The position numbers and the translations under genes were made by a program. A stretch of 64,000 nt of DNA from a bacterium (GTDB lineage: Bacteria > Bacillota > Bacilli > Lactobacillales > Streptococcaceae), in assembly GCA_905221385.1 (NCBI GenBank), contig CAJNCV010000005.1, forward strand, positions 50,722 to 114,721. Reading direction: 5' to 3'. Within the stretch, counting starts at the first letter, position 1. Each line of letters opens with the position of its first letter. Under the pieces are notes generated by a model. The model had not been told where the DNA came from. It ran no database searches and worked only from the letters and a program-made list of their open reading frames with translations. Below, in pieces: positions 21,687 to 31,275 of the stretch.

Positions 21687-22385
21687 ATGAAAAAATTTCA
21701 AATCTTTTTATTTATCGAAGCCTGTTTATTGACGGGAGCTCTGATTTTGATGGTATCAGAGCATTTTTCGCGTTTTTTGCTGATTCTATTCCTCTTTTTG
21801 CTCTTGCTCCGCTATTATACAGGTAAAGAGGGCAACAACGTTTTCCTCCTTGTGGCGACTATTCTTTTCTTTTTCATCGTCATGCTCAATCCCTTTGTGA
21901 TATTAGCTATGTTTGTAGCAGTTATCTATAGTCTCTTTCTTCTTTATCCAATGATGAATCAAGAAAGAGAGGAGACGGATTTGGTCTTTGAAGAGGTGGT
22001 AACGGTTAAAAATGAACACAATCCTTGGTTTGGCAATCTCCATCATTTCTCAAGTCACCAGACCTGCCAGTTTGACGATATCAATCTCTTTCGCCTCATG
22101 GGCAAGGACACCATTCATCTAGAAAGAGTTATCCTAACCAATCATGACAATGTTATTATCCTTAGAAAGATGGTCGGAACGACTAGGATTATCGTACCTG
22201 TAGATGTGGAAATCAGCCTCAGTGTTAACTGTCTTTATGGAGATCTTACCTTCCTTCATCAACCTAAGAGATCCCTTCGTAATGAACACTATCATCAGGA
22301 GACCAGAGACTATCTCAAGAGTAACAAGAGCGTCAAGATTTTCCTAACTACTATGGTTGGAGATGTGGAGGTGGTCAGAGGATGA
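21687..22385 (+). CDS. liaF: LiaF-type membrane regulator of the LiaRS system
   Basis: LiaF (YvqF/VraT) keeps the LiaS kinase off until lipid II-cycle antibiotics or envelope damage are sensed. The 232-residue protein has about four N-terminal membrane segments (residues 4-95) and a soluble C-terminal beta domain that begins near NPWFGNLHHF. It contains the family's GTTRIIVPVDVEISLSVNCLYGD pattern, given here as separate parts: TRIIVPVDVE and LYGDLTFL. The stop overlaps the liaS start (ATGA). The gene order liaF-liaS-liaR is standard in streptococci. Confidence 0.92.
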   Translation: MKKFQIFLFIEACLLTGALILMVSEHFSRFLLILFLFLLLLRYYTGKEGNNVFLLVATILFFFIVMLNPFVILAMFVAVIYSLFLLYPMMNQEREETDLVFEEVVTVKNEHNPWFGNLHHFSSHQTCQFDDINLFRLMGKDTIHLERVILTNHDNVIILRKMVGTTRIIVPVDVEISLSVNCLYGDLTFLHQPKRSLRNEHYHQETRDYLKSNKSVKIFLTTMVGDVEVVRG

Positions 22386-23380
22386 AAAAGCAATCTTATC
22401 TGTTAATCGGCCTGACTTCACTCCTCTTTATTCTCTTTTTGGCTAATAGTCTGCTTGATATTCTAAATCTTGATTGGTCCTATTTGCTACAGGATATCGA
22501 GAAAACAGAGAAACTCATCTTCTTGATCTTGGTCTTTAGCCTTTCCATGATCTTCTTTTTTGTCCTCTTTTGGCGCGTGATAGAAGAAGTCTCTCGCAGA
22601 AAAATGCAAGTCAATCTCAAGCGACTGCTAGCAGGAAAAGAGGTGGTTGCCTTTGCAGATCCAGACTTGGATGCCAGTTTTAAGTCCTTGTCTGGCAAGC
22701 TTAACCTCTTGACAGAGGCTGTTCAAAAGGCTGAAAATCAAAGCCTGGTCAAGGAAGAAGCAATCATCGAGAAAGAACGGAAGCGGATAGCACGTGACCT
22801 GCACGATACAGTTAGTCAGGAGTTGTTTGCGGCCCATATGATTTTATCAGGTGTCAGTCAGCAGGCTTTGAAACTGGATAGAGAAAAGATGCAGACCCAG
22901 TTGCAAAGTGTCGCAGCCATCCTCGAAACAGCCCAGAAAGATTTGCGGGTCTTGCTCCTGCATTTGCGACCAGTTGAGTTGGAAGAGAAGAGTCTGGTTG
23001 AGGGGATTCAAATCCTCTTAAAAGAGCTTGAGGATAAGAGTGATCTCAAGGTTAGTATCAAGCAAAATGTGTCTAAATTGCCCAAGAAGATTGAGGAACA
23101 TATCTTCCGTATTTTGCAGGAGTTGATCAGCAATACCCTCCGCCATGCTCAGGCATCTTGCCTAGATGTCTACCTCTATCAGACGGATGTTGAATTGCAG
23201 CTGAAAGTGGTGGACAATGGAATCGGTTTCCAGTTGGGGAGTTTAGACGACTTGAGTTATGGACTGCGAAATATCAAGGAGCGGGTCGAAGATATGGCAG
23301 GAACGGTTCAACTCTTGACAGCTCCAAAGCAAGGATTGGCAGTTGATATCCGTATTCCCCTGCTAGACAAGGAATCATAA
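22382..23380 (+). CDS. liaS: sensor histidine kinase LiaS (NarL-type, HPK7)
   Basis: This 332-residue kinase has two membrane helices (about residues 5-27 and 42-62) with almost no extracellular loop, so it belongs to the intramembrane-sensing kinases. The phosphoacceptor His lies in ERKRIARDLHDTVSQELF, and a HATPase domain follows with ELISNTLRHAQA and VDNGIGF. It phosphorylates LiaR on wall damage. It matches pneumococcal HK03 in position and features. Its start overlaps the liaF stop, and liaR follows after 10 bases. Confidence 0.94.
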   Translation: MKKQSYLLIGLTSLLFILFLANSLLDILNLDWSYLLQDIEKTEKLIFLILVFSLSMIFFFVLFWRVIEEVSRRKMQVNLKRLLAGKEVVAFADPDLDASFKSLSGKLNLLTEAVQKAENQSLVKEEAIIEKERKRIARDLHDTVSQELFAAHMILSGVSQQALKLDREKMQTQLQSVAAILETAQKDLRVLLLHLRPVELEEKSLVEGIQILLKELEDKSDLKVSIKQNVSKLPKKIEEHIFRILQELISNTLRHAQASCLDVYLYQTDVELQLKVVDNGIGFQLGSLDDLSYGLRNIKERVEDMAGTVQLLTAPKQGLAVDIRIPLLDKES

Positions 23381-23390
23381 AGGAGTAGAG

Positions 23391-24023
23391 ATGAAAATTT
23401 TACTGGTAGATGACCATGAAATGGTCCGATTGGGCTTGAAAAGCTATTTTGACCTCCAAGACGATGTAGAAGTTGTGGGCGAGGCTGCCAATGGGGCTCA
23501 AGGTATTGAGTTGGCCTTGGAACTGCGTCCAGATGTCATTGTCATGGATATTGTCATGCCTGAGATGAATGGGATTGACGCGACCTTGGCCATCCTCAAA
23601 GAATGGGCTGAAGCCAAGATTTTGATTGTCACCTCTTACTTGGACAATGAAAAAATCATGCCGGTCTTGAATGCTGGTGCCAAAGGATATATGCTCAAGA
23701 CTTCTAGTGCAGACGAACTACTTCATGCAGTTCGTAAGGTGGCTGCTGGGGAGCTTGCCATTGAGCAAGAGGTCAGCAAGAAGGTTGAATACCACCGAAA
23801 CCATATCGAACTTCATGAGGAATTGACTGCGCGTGAACGTGACGTGCTTCAACTCATCGCCAAGGGTTATGAAAATCAGAGGATCGCAGATGAACTCTTT
23901 ATCTCTCTCAAGACGGTCAAGACCCATGTGTCCAACATTCTTGCCAAGCTCGAGGTCAGCGATCGCACCCAGGCGGCGGTCTATGCCTTTCAGCACCACT
24001 TGGTCGGGCAGGAGGATTTTTAG
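23391..24023 (+). CDS. liaR: response regulator LiaR (NarL family)
   Basis: LiaR (pneumococcal RR03) activates envelope-stress genes. The 210-residue protein has a receiver domain with the Asp pair at the N-terminus (VDDHE) and phosphoacceptor Asp53 in VIVMDIVMPEMNG, a Lys near residue 104, and a LuxR-type helix-turn-helix: LTARERDVLQLIAKGYENQ then LFISLKTVKTHVSNIL. An AAGGAG site precedes the ATG. The next gene starts at the base after its stop. Confidence 0.95.
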   Translation: MKILLVDDHEMVRLGLKSYFDLQDDVEVVGEAANGAQGIELALELRPDVIVMDIVMPEMNGIDATLAILKEWAEAKILIVTSYLDNEKIMPVLNAGAKGYMLKTSSADELLHAVRKVAAGELAIEQEVSKKVEYHRNHIELHEELTARERDVLQLIAKGYENQRIADELFISLKTVKTHVSNILAKLEVSDRTQAAVYAFQHHLVGQEDF

Positions 24024-24680
24024 ATGAGTCTTACAGATTTACTTGAGGAGCTAGAAGCAGCAAAAGACCCTGAGAAAGCAGGCCCCATGGAAGCCTATAT
24101 GCGCCATCAATTTCCCTTTCTAGGCATTGCAGGTCCTGAAAGAAATGCCCTCTATAAAAAGTACTTTCCAAGCGCGAAAAAAACAAGAGTTATTGACTGG
24201 GATTTTGTAGATATCTGCTGGGAAAAGGAGCCTAGAGAATACCAATATGTAGCTGCCAACTATTTGAAAGCTATGCAATCTTATCTAGCGAAGGATGATT
24301 TGCCTAAGCTTGAGTACCTGGTCGTGACCAAGTCTTGGTGGGACACGGTAGATATCCTAGATCGAGTAGTAGGAAGTTTGGTAGCCGACCATCCGGAACT
24401 TGAAGAAGTGCTTTTAAAATGGAGCCTCTCAGACAATATCTGGCTGAGACGAGTCGCTATTGACCACCAGTTATTAAGAAAAGAGAAAACAAATGTCCAA
24501 CTGATGGAAAAGATCCTGCTCAACAATCTGGATCAGACAAAATTTTTCATCAACAAAGCTATCGGCTGGGCTCTAAGAGACTACTCCAAGACCAATCCCG
24601 AATGGGTAGCACGTTTTATTGAAAAGAATAAGAAAAGAATGGCTGAACTTAGTATCAAGGAAGCCAGCAAGTACCTTTAG
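24024..24680 (+). CDS. AlkD-like DNA alkylation repair protein
   Basis: This 218-residue all-helical protein belongs to the HEAT-repeat AlkD family of DNA glycosylases, which remove 3- and 7-alkylated purines without base flipping. Family marks are MEAYMRHQFPFLGI, the catalytic-region SWWDTVD, RRVAIDHQLL and the C-terminal KAIGWALRDYSKTNP. It begins directly after the liaR stop, so it is cotranscribed with liaFSR, as in pneumococcus; a link to envelope stress is not obvious. The next gene, tig, has its own strong promoter. Confidence 0.9.
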   Translation: MSLTDLLEELEAAKDPEKAGPMEAYMRHQFPFLGIAGPERNALYKKYFPSAKKTRVIDWDFVDICWEKEPREYQYVAANYLKAMQSYLAKDDLPKLEYLVVTKSWWDTVDILDRVVGSLVADHPELEEVLLKWSLSDNIWLRRVAIDHQLLRKEKTNVQLMEKILLNNLDQTKFFINKAIGWALRDYSKTNPEWVARFIEKNKKRMAELSIKEASKYL

Positions 24681-24705
24681 CATCGTTGAAAAGCGTATTC
24701 ATTAC

Positions 24706-24735
24706 TTGAAAAAAGTCGCTCGTTTATGTTATAAT
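24706..24735 (+). promoter_or_regulatory. promoter of tig
   Basis: TTGAAA (24706-24711), an 18-bp spacer and TATAAT (24730-24735) with a TG extension lie 37 bases ahead of the tig ATG. Confidence 0.85.
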
Positions 24736-24772
24736 AGACTGTATTTAAAAAATTTTAAGGAGAAATGACAGA

Positions 24773-26056
24773 ATGTCTGTATCATTTGAAAACAAAGAAA
24801 CAAACCGTGGAGTCTTGACTTTCACTATCTCTCAAGACCAAATCAAACCAGAAGTGGACCGTGTATTCAACTCAGTAAAGAAAACTCTTAACGTTCCAGG
24901 TTTCCGTAAAGGTCACCTTCCACGTCCTATCTTTGATAAAAAATTTGGTGAAGAAACACTTTACCAAGATGTGTTGAACGCTCTTTTGCCAAACGCTTAT
25001 GAAGCAGCTGTAAAAGAAGCTGGTCTTGAAGTGGTTGCGCAACCAAAAATTGACGTCACTTCAATGGAAAAAGGTCAAGACTGGGTTATCACTGCTGAAG
25101 TCGTGACAAAACCTGAAGTAAAATTGGGCGACTACAAAAATCTTGAAGTATCAGTAGATGTAGAAAAAGAAGTTACAGATGCTGACGTTGAAGAACGTAT
25201 CGAACGTGAACGCAACAACTTGGCTGAATTGGTTATCAAAGAAGGCGCTGCTGAAAATGGCGACACTGTTGTCATCGACTTCGTTGGTTCTATCGACGGT
25301 GTTGAGTTCGACGGTGGAAAAGGTGAAAACTTCTCACTTGGACTTGGATCAGGTCAATTCATTCCTGGTTTTGAAGACCAATTGGTTGGACACTCAGCTG
25401 GCGAAACTGTTGATGTTGTCGTAACATTCCCAGAAGACTACCAAGCAGAGGACCTTGCAGGTAAAGAAGCTAAATTCGTAACAACTATCCACGAAGTAAA
25501 AGCAAAAGAAGTTCCAGCTCTTGACGATGAACTTGCAAAAGACATCGACGAAGAAGTGGAAACACTTGACGAATTGAAAGAAAAATACCGCAAAGAATTG
25601 ACTGCTGCGAAAGAAGAAGCGTACAAAGATGCCCTTGAAGGTGCAGCAATCGATAAAGCTGTAGAAAACGCTGAAATCGTAGAACTTCCAGAAGAAATGA
25701 TCCACGAAGAAGTTCACCGTTCAGTAAATGAATTTCTTGGAAACTTGCAACGTCAAGGTATCAACCCTGACATGTACTTCCAAATCACTGGAACTACTCA
25801 AGAAGACCTTCACAAACAATACGAAGCAGAAGCTGAGTCACGTACGAAGACTAACCTTGTTATTGAAGCAGTTGCCAAAGCTGAAGGATTTGACGCTACT
25901 GAAGAAGAAATCCAAAAAGAAATCGAACAATTGGCTACAACTTACAACATGGAAGTTGCGCAAGTTCAAAACTTGCTTTCAGCTGATATGTTGAAACACG
26001 ATATCGCAATCAAAAAAGCTGTTGAATTGATTACAAGCACTGCAACAGTAAAATAA
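24773..26056 (+). CDS. tig: trigger factor
   Basis: Trigger factor is the ribosome-bound chaperone and prolyl isomerase that meets nascent chains. The 427-residue protein has the N-terminal ribosome-binding domain with the signature [19 protein letters not shown] (residues 42-60), a central FKBP-type domain around [14 protein letters not shown] and [11 protein letters not shown] (about 160-245), and the helical C-terminal arms. Codons are those of a highly expressed gene. A BOX element begins 4 bases after its stop. Confidence 0.97.
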   Translation: MSVSFENKETNRGVLTFTISQDQIKPEVDRVFNSVKKTLNVPGFRKGHLPRPIFDKKFGEETLYQDVLNALLPNAYEAAVKEAGLEVVAQPKIDVTSMEKGQDWVITAEVVTKPEVKLGDYKNLEVSVDVEKEVTDADVEERIERERNNLAELVIKEGAAENGDTVVIDFVGSIDGVEFDGGKGENFSLGLGSGQFIPGFEDQLVGHSAGETVDVVVTFPEDYQAEDLAGKEAKFVTTIHEVKAKEVPALDDELAKDIDEEVETLDELKEKYRKELTAAKEEAYKDALEGAAIDKAVENAEIVELPEEMIHEEVHRSVNEFLGNLQRQGINPDMYFQITGTTQEDLHKQYEAEAESRTKTNLVIEAVAKAEGFDATEEEIQKEIEQLATTYNMEVAQVQNLLSADMLKHDIAIKKAVELITSTATVK

Positions 26057-26059
26057 TCT

Positions 26060-26166
26060 TATACTCTTCGAAAATCAAATTCAAACCACGTCAGCGTCGC
26101 CTTACCGTACTCAAGTACAGCTTACGGCTATCTTCCTAGTTTGCTCTTTGATTTTCATTGAGTATT
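26060..26166 (-). repeat. BOX repeat element (boxA-boxC form, no boxB)
   Basis: Read on the minus strand it begins with the boxA consensus ATACTCAATGAAAATCAAAG and ends with the boxC sequence ACGCTGACGTGGTTTGAA plus the terminal TTTTCGAAGAGTAT. Only about 15 bases lie between, so the usual boxB unit is missing; that centre contains the small hairpin CTGTACTTGAGTACGG. The ends form an imperfect inverted repeat. BOX elements are scattered through mitis-group genomes and can affect neighbouring gene expression. Confidence 0.92.
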
Positions 26167-26174
26167 AATAAACA

Positions 26175-26201
26175 AAAATCCCACCTGACTAGGTGGGTTT
26201 T
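26175..26201. terminator. terminator between tig and recD2
   Basis: CCCACCT (26180-26186) pairs with AGGTGGG (26191-26197) around a 4-base loop. It has an A run on one side and a T run on the other, so it can serve both convergent genes. Confidence 0.85.
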
Positions 26202-26209
26202 CTGATACT

Positions 26210-28579
26210 CTATTTTCCAAAGATCTCTTTGAGGTCTGCATCTGTAATCCCAATCATAGCGGGGATGCTGGACCAGTTTTTCTCGGTGAGGATGTAGGAT
26301 TGTTCAGAGTCACTTGATGTGGCAGTTTCAGAGAAGGCTTGTTTACTTTCTTCAATATTATTTTCAATTAAATCACTGAAGCGCTCAATCAGATAGGTCT
26401 TACGGGCAGTTCCTATATGCTTGACTGCATAGTCAAAGGCCTGTAATTCGCCAAGAAGGATGAGCTTGCTTTTGGCCCGTGTAATGGCTGTATAGATGAG
26501 ATTGCGTTCCAGCATGCGCTTGCTAGCACTGGTGATGGGCAGGATGACAACGGGAAACTCACTTCCCTGAGACTTATGGATACTCATGGCATAGGCTAGT
26601 CGAATCTTGTACCATTCGTTACGTGGGTAGACGACTTCATTGCCGTCAAAATCAATGACAATCTCGTCTTGTTTGGACTCAGTGTATTTTCCAGGAATCA
26701 AGTCTGTGATATAGCCTAGGTCTCCGTTAAAGACATTGACTTCGGCGTCGTTGACTAGGTGAATGATCTTGTCGCCCGTTCGATAGTGGCATTGAGGAGC
26801 TTCAAAGCTGAGTTGGTCTTTTTTTGGTGGGTTAAGGAGGTCTTGCATGAGCTGGTTGATGGCGTCAATACCAGCAGTTCCTCGATACATAGGCGCTAGT
26901 ACCTGAATATCACGAGTAGCAATGCCACTTCTGAGGGCAGCGCCAAGAATTTTCTCAATCGTAGCAGGGATATAGCTACTCGCGATTTCAAAGTAGGAGC
27001 GGTCTGCCTTTTTATGGGTAAAGTCAGCTGGTAAGATTCCCTGTCGAATCTGACTAGCTAAGGTAACGATAGTTGATTCTTCGCTCTGACGGTAAATCCG
27101 CTCCAAACGAGTCTGCGGAATCAGGGGTATCTGGAGCAGGTCAGCCAGGACCTGACCAGGACTGACCGAAGGCAACTGGTCACTGTCTCCCACGATGAGG
27201 ATTTTGCTGTTAGAGGAGATATTGGAGAAGAGTTGGTTGGCTAGCCAAGTATCCACCATGGAAAATTCATCCACGATGATAAAGTCGGCATCCAGATAAT
27301 CTTCCAGATGGCTGGTATCATCGTCGCCTGTCATTCCCAAATGACGGTGTATGGTCGCGCTAGGTAAACCTGTTAATTCGTTCATACGGCGGGCTGCTCG
27401 GCCAGTTGGAGCTGCTAGAAGAATAGGTAGGTTGCTTTTTTTCCTGAGGTCAATTCCTTCTAAGAGGGCATAAACAGCGATAATCCCATTGATAACAGTC
27501 GTCTTACCTGTACCAGGTCCACCTGTTAGGATAAAGACCTTGTTCTGGATAGCGTCGCAGATGGCCTGTTTTTGGATGCTATCATACTCAATACCCAGTT
27601 CTTCCTCAACACTAGCGATATGCTTTTGAATGGTTTCTAAATCCTGATTTTTCTGTTTTCCTTTTTCAAGGATACGAACCAAGTGACTGCGAATGCCTTC
27701 TTCGGCGAAAAAGAGGCTGTTATCAAAGATTTTAGTATCAATCTGCTGAACCTTGTCTTCTTCAATCAGATGGGAGAGTTCTTGGGCAACTTGGCTGGGG
27801 TCCAATTCCACGGGTCGGGAAGACTCTAGGAGAGTCAGGGTCTGTTCCAGCAAATCTCGGGCTTCCATGTAGGTATCGCCCGTATCCATACAGCCTTGAA
27901 AGAGACTGTGGACAAGGCCAGCACGAAAGCGCTCGGGAGCCTGACTTTCGATGCCTAGTTCCTCCGCTAGTTGGTCAGCAATGGTAAAGCCCAATCCCTT
28001 GATATCTTCAACCAGCTGGTAGGGATAGTTTTCGACAATATCCAACGTTTCTTCCTTGTAAAAGTCTTGAATCTGAAAGGCTAGTTTATTGGGAATGCCG
28101 TAGTTGGCAAGTTTTGCCAAGACCATCTCTGTCCCATAGTTAAGACGGAGGGTAGAGAGGAAAGTCTCACGGTTTTTGGCAGAGAGTCCTGCAATGCTTT
28201 CTAGCTTTTCAGGATGCTCCAGAATTTCGTCTATGGTATTTTCACCATAGCTATCTACGATTTTTTGAGCAGTTTTGAGACCAATTCCCTTGAAATGGCT
28301 ACTCGAAAAGTACTTGACTAGGCCTTTGCTAGTGGGTTTTGCTCGCTCATAACGACTGATCTGTAGCTGTTCACCATACTTGGAGTGCTGAACGATTTGC
28401 CCCCAAAAAGTATAGTCTTCGCCCTCAATCACGTCCGCCATGGTTCCTGTAACGATGATTTCAAAATCGTCAAAGTCCTCCGCATTGGTATCTTGGATAT
28501 CTAGGAGGAGGATGCGATAAAAATTACTGACATTTTCAAAAATAATACGTTCAATGGTGCCTGAAAAATAAACTTCCAT
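26210..28579 (-). CDS. recD2: RecD2-type DNA helicase
   Basis: This 789-residue protein is a 5'-3' superfamily 1B helicase of the RecD2/YrrC type found in bacteria without RecBC. An N-terminal OB-like domain and helix-hairpin-helix region (about 95-205) precede the helicase core, which has Walker A GGPGTGKT at 353-360, the motif VDEFSMVDTW, SDQLPSV, and the motif VI region with YTAITRAK. RecD2 acts in mismatch repair, replication-fork rescue and recombination. The start at 28579 is preceded by AAGGAAA on the minus strand, and the first residues MEVYFSGTIERI match the family. Confidence 0.94.
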   Translation of the reverse strand: MEVYFSGTIERIIFENVSNFYRILLLDIQDTNAEDFDDFEIIVTGTMADVIEGEDYTFWGQIVQHSKYGEQLQISRYERAKPTSKGLVKYFSSSHFKGIGLKTAQKIVDSYGENTIDEILEHPEKLESIAGLSAKNRETFLSTLRLNYGTEMVLAKLANYGIPNKLAFQIQDFYKEETLDIVENYPYQLVEDIKGLGFTIADQLAEELGIESQAPERFRAGLVHSLFQGCMDTGDTYMEARDLLEQTLTLLESSRPVELDPSQVAQELSHLIEEDKVQQIDTKIFDNSLFFAEEGIRSHLVRILEKGKQKNQDLETIQKHIASVEEELGIEYDSIQKQAICDAIQNKVFILTGGPGTGKTTVINGIIAVYALLEGIDLRKKSNLPILLAAPTGRAARRMNELTGLPSATIHRHLGMTGDDDTSHLEDYLDADFIIVDEFSMVDTWLANQLFSNISSNSKILIVGDSDQLPSVSPGQVLADLLQIPLIPQTRLERIYRQSEESTIVTLASQIRQGILPADFTHKKADRSYFEIASSYIPATIEKILGAALRSGIATRDIQVLAPMYRGTAGIDAINQLMQDLLNPPKKDQLSFEAPQCHYRTGDKIIHLVNDAEVNVFNGDLGYITDLIPGKYTESKQDEIVIDFDGNEVVYPRNEWYKIRLAYAMSIHKSQGSEFPVVILPITSASKRMLERNLIYTAITRAKSKLILLGELQAFDYAVKHIGTARKTYLIERFSDLIENNIEESKQAFSETATSSDSEQSYILTEKNWSSIPAMIGITDADLKEIFGK

Positions 28580-28601
28580 AGGTTTCCTTTTTGATAGAAA
28601 A

Positions 28602-28620
28602 AGAGCTGGGATAGAGCTCT
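28602..28620 (-). terminator. weak terminator between lepB and recD2
   Basis: AGAGCT and AGCTCT form a 6-bp stem with a 7-base loop, followed on the minus strand by TTTTCT. It may end the rnhC-lepB transcript just before recD2. The roughly 150-base gap around it shows no gene. Confidence 0.5.
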
Positions 28621-28728
28621 CAGTTAGGCTTTTCTTGGATCTGGAACTTGGTACAAGATATCGCCAAGTTGCAATCTAATCCTAAAAGGCTAACTCAAAA
28701 AGACTATCACAGCATCTGGTTGCTGGTT

Positions 28729-29343
28729 TTAAAAGATTCCGATACGGTTGAGTGGCCAGAAACGGAATTTGGCTTCCCCTTTGATTTGACTGGCCTTAAA
28801 GGTTCCAACATGGCGACTGTCGCTAGAAACCAAACGGTCATCTCCAAGGAGGAGGTATTCACCTTCAGGAACTGTAAAGCTGAAGCTGGTGTTGAAATTT
28901 ACATCGACAGTAAAGGCCTGAGCCTTCTGAGCAAGGCTTCTAAAATAGACCCCCTTATCCCCTTCAAAGCCTTTCCCTGAATAAGTGCTCTGAAGTTTGT
29001 CGTTTTTAAACTGTTGGAGGTAGTCTGCTAGGTAAGGTTCGTCCGTTTCTTTATCGTTGATATAAAGTTTATCGTTTTCATAGCGGATGGTATCTCCAGG
29101 CATACCGATGACCCTTTTGACAATGTCTTTATTTCCATCCTCCTCATGGGCAACAACGATGTCGAAGCGGTCAATTGGGAGGTGTTTAACAACGAAGAGA
29201 ACTTCTCCGTCAGCTAGGGTAGGGTCCATAGAGTGTCCTTCCACACGGACATTGGTCCAGAGAAAGAGGCGACTGAGTCCCACTACTATAACGATGAGGA
29301 ACGTAAGTCCCAACTCTTTTAGAAATGTTTTCAAATAATTCAT
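28729..29343 (-). CDS. lepB: signal peptidase I
   Basis: This 204-residue enzyme cuts Sec signal peptides from exported proteins. One N-terminal membrane anchor (about residues 9-29) is followed by the catalytic Ser38 in VEGHSMDPTL and the general base Lys76 in DIVKRVIGMPGD. The C-terminal box is LLGDDRLVSSDSRHVG, where one Asn commonly seen in the GDNR motif reads Asp here (GDDR). The short form with one anchor is normal in streptococci. It begins 3 bases after rnhC ends, so the two genes form an operon. Confidence 0.95.
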   Translation of the reverse strand: MNYLKTFLKELGLTFLIVIVVGLSRLFLWTNVRVEGHSMDPTLADGEVLFVVKHLPIDRFDIVVAHEEDGNKDIVKRVIGMPGDTIRYENDKLYINDKETDEPYLADYLQQFKNDKLQSTYSGKGFEGDKGVYFRSLAQKAQAFTVDVNFNTSFSFTVPEGEYLLLGDDRLVSSDSRHVGTFKASQIKGEAKFRFWPLNRIGIF

Positions 29344-29346
29344 AAT

Positions 29347-30228
29347 TTACCTTTCCAGAAGTGCTTTGGCTTTTTCAGTGTTTTTAAAATGTAGTTTGGC
29401 ACAGAAATGAAGTCCTTTCATGCCATAGGCCTGAAGGATTTTGCTTGCAACCTTATCAGATGCAGTTCCAGCGCCGCTTGGCAGTTGATAGCCTAGTTCT
29501 CGTCCAAGATTTTCCAAGTTCTCAAGGAAGAGATCCCGCGCGATGATGGAGCTAACTGCAACAGCCAGGTATTTTCCCTCGGCTTTTTCTTCCAAAGTGA
29601 TCTTGTTTGGAAAACGGTTGGCTTCTTGCGTCAAGTACTTGTCATAGTTTTTAGGACTTGTAAAAGCATCAATCACGATTTTTTCTGGCTGGACTCCTTT
29701 TTGGAGAAGGAGAAAGATAGCCTGGTTGTGTAGGGCAACCTTTACAGAAACAGCATTGTAACGATCTCCGATAACTTCGTTGTACTTGCTCGGTGAAAGG
29801 AGGAGTGCTTGGTGCTGGATTTTTTCCTTGAGGACAGGGGCAATCTGACGAATCTTTTGATCTGTCAGGGTTTTAGAATCCCCCACGCCGAGTTTTCGCA
29901 AGAAGTCATGCTGGTCAGGTGTCACGAAGGAAGCCACGACAGCAAGCCCACCAAAGTAGGAACCATTTCCCACCTCATCGGTCCCAATCATAGGAAAATC
30001 TTGTCCACTGTTTTCTTGTTGAACTTGGTAGCCAAAGAAACTGGCGTATTGCTCAGCCATTTCGCCCTGCAGGAGGACTTTTCCAGAAGTATAGATGGAA
30101 ACTGTTGCCTGAGGCAGTCGCAAAAAATAGCGAATATAGGGATTTTTACTAGGACTGAGAGCCTTCTGATACTGACTTAAAAAGCTCTGAATTTCCTGTT
30201 CACTTGGTGTGAGTGTGATACTTGCCAT
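29347..30228 (-). CDS. rnhC: ribonuclease HIII
   Basis: RNase HIII removes RNA from RNA-DNA hybrids. The 293-residue protein has an N-terminal TBP-like substrate-binding domain (about residues 1-75), then the catalytic domain with [13 protein letters not shown] (the DEVG motif carries the first Asp and Glu), [10 protein letters not shown] and [11 protein letters not shown]. The [11 protein letters not shown] form separates it from RNase HII. Its promoter region faces the zapA gene across an 86-bp gap. Confidence 0.95.
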   Translation of the reverse strand: MASITLTPSEQEIQSFLSQYQKALSPSKNPYIRYFLRLPQATVSIYTSGKVLLQGEMAEQYASFFGYQVQQENSGQDFPMIGTDEVGNGSYFGGLAVVASFVTPDQHDFLRKLGVGDSKTLTDQKIRQIAPVLKEKIQHQALLLSPSKYNEVIGDRYNAVSVKVALHNQAIFLLLQKGVQPEKIVIDAFTSPKNYDKYLTQEANRFPNKITLEEKAEGKYLAVAVSSIIARDLFLENLENLGRELGYQLPSGAGTASDKVASKILQAYGMKGLHFCAKLHFKNTEKAKALLER

Positions 30229-30268
30229 AGTCTCTATTGTACCATAAAAGCAGGAGAATTGGTAAAAA

Positions 30269-30297
30269 CTGACAAAGTTAGCGAAATTTGGTATAAT
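30269..30297 (+). promoter_or_regulatory. promoter of zapA-cvpA
   Basis: CTGACA (30269-30274), a 17-bp spacer and TATAAT (30292-30297) lie 17 bases ahead of the zapA start. Confidence 0.7.
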
Positions 30298-30314
30298 ATC
30301 GTGAGGTGAATTTT

Positions 30315-30617
30315 ATGGCAAATCTAAATCGATATAAGTTTACATTCGGGAAAAAGACATTAACCTTGACAACTGAGCATGACAACCTCTTTATGGAGGA
30401 AATTGCCAAGGTTTCGACTGAAAAATACCAAGCAATTAAAGAACGAATGCCTGGGGCGGATGATGAAACCATTGCCCTCCTTTTAGCGATTAACAGCCTA
30501 TCAACTCAGCTTAGTCGTGAGATTGAGTTTGACGATAAGGAGCAGGAGCTTAAAGACCTTCGAAATAAGCTAGTGGCAGTCAAGCAAGAGCAGAACAAGA
30601 TTGAGGATTCCCTATGA
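30315..30617 (+). CDS. zapA: ZapA-like cell division protein
   Basis: ZapA proteins bundle FtsZ filaments. The 100-residue product has a small N-terminal beta domain (YKFTFGKKTLTLTTEHD) and a C-terminal coiled coil over about residues 50-95. The ATG at 30315 is chosen because GAGGTGA stands 5 bases ahead; three codons earlier lies an ATG without such a site. The stop overlaps the cvpA start (ATGA). The same pair zapA-cvpA-mutS2 occurs in many Firmicutes. Sequence similarity within ZapA is low, so the call rests on size, layout and context. Confidence 0.8.
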   Translation: MANLNRYKFTFGKKTLTLTTEHDNLFMEEIAKVSTEKYQAIKERMPGADDETIALLLAINSLSTQLSREIEFDDKEQELKDLRNKLVAVKQEQNKIEDSL

Positions 30618-31162
30618 TTTCGATCCTTCTCTTACTGGTTCTAGCTTGGGGGTTTTACATCGGCTACCGTAGAGGTTTGGTCCTGCAAGTTTATTATTTC
30701 CTCGTGGCAGTGATTTCAGCCTTTGTTGCGGGACAGTTTTATAAATCGCTGGGAGATCAATTTCACTTGCTTGTTCCTTATGCTAATCCTCAGGAAGGAC
30801 AGGGTACCTTTTTCTTCCCTTCAGCCCAGCTTTTTCAGTTAGACAAGGTCTTTTATGCAGGCCTAGCCTATCTTCTAGTTTTTGGAATTTGCTACACTAT
30901 CGGACGTTTTATCGGTTTGTTTCTACATTTGATTCCAGTTAAAACACTAGGTGGCAAGTGGTTCCGGGTTAGTGCGGGGGCTTTGTCTCTATTGGTAACC
31001 TTATTCGTCTTGCAAATGACTTTGACCATTCTTGCAACGGTGCCTCTGGCAGTCATTCAAAATTCACTCGAAAAAAGTACAGTAGCCAAACACATCATCC
31101 AAAGTGTCCCTTTTACGACAAACCTTATCAAACAACTCTGGGTGACAAATTTAATCGGATAA
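30614..31162 (+). CDS. CvpA family membrane protein
   Basis: This 182-residue protein has four membrane segments (about residues 1-20, 24-43, 80-105 and 115-140) and the family's N-terminal pattern LLVLAWGFYIGYRRGL. CvpA was named for its role in colicin V production in E. coli; in Firmicutes the function is unknown. It is translationally coupled to zapA and followed by a terminator that begins in its stop codon. Confidence 0.85.
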   Translation: MISILLLLVLAWGFYIGYRRGLVLQVYYFLVAVISAFVAGQFYKSLGDQFHLLVPYANPQEGQGTFFFPSAQLFQLDKVFYAGLAYLLVFGICYTIGRFIGLFLHLIPVKTLGGKWFRVSAGALSLLVTLFVLQMTLTILATVPLAVIQNSLEKSTVAKHIIQSVPFTTNLIKQLWVTNLIG

Positions 31163-31195
31163 AAAGGGCGGGATTTTTCCTAGCCCTTTGTTTAC
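31161..31195 (+). terminator. terminator after cvpA
   Basis: AAAGGGC (31163-31169) pairs with GCCCTTT (31183-31189), and TGTTT follows. The T tract is short, so some read-through to mutS2 is likely. Confidence 0.65.
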
Positions 31196-31275
31196 AGATT
31201 GGACGACTAGGGTTAGGTAAAGTCCAAAAATTTCTAGGCGCTACGGTCTTGTAAACAAGCATACAAGGAAAGAAT

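Noticed and set aside
25394..25717. 107-codon Phe-rich frame on the minus strand
   Set aside because: It is the complement of Glu/Lys-rich trigger factor codons; the Phe and Val richness is a mirror effect.
28648..28980. 110-codon frame on the plus strand
   Set aside because: It is mostly antisense to lepB, with no ribosome site and no protein-like composition.
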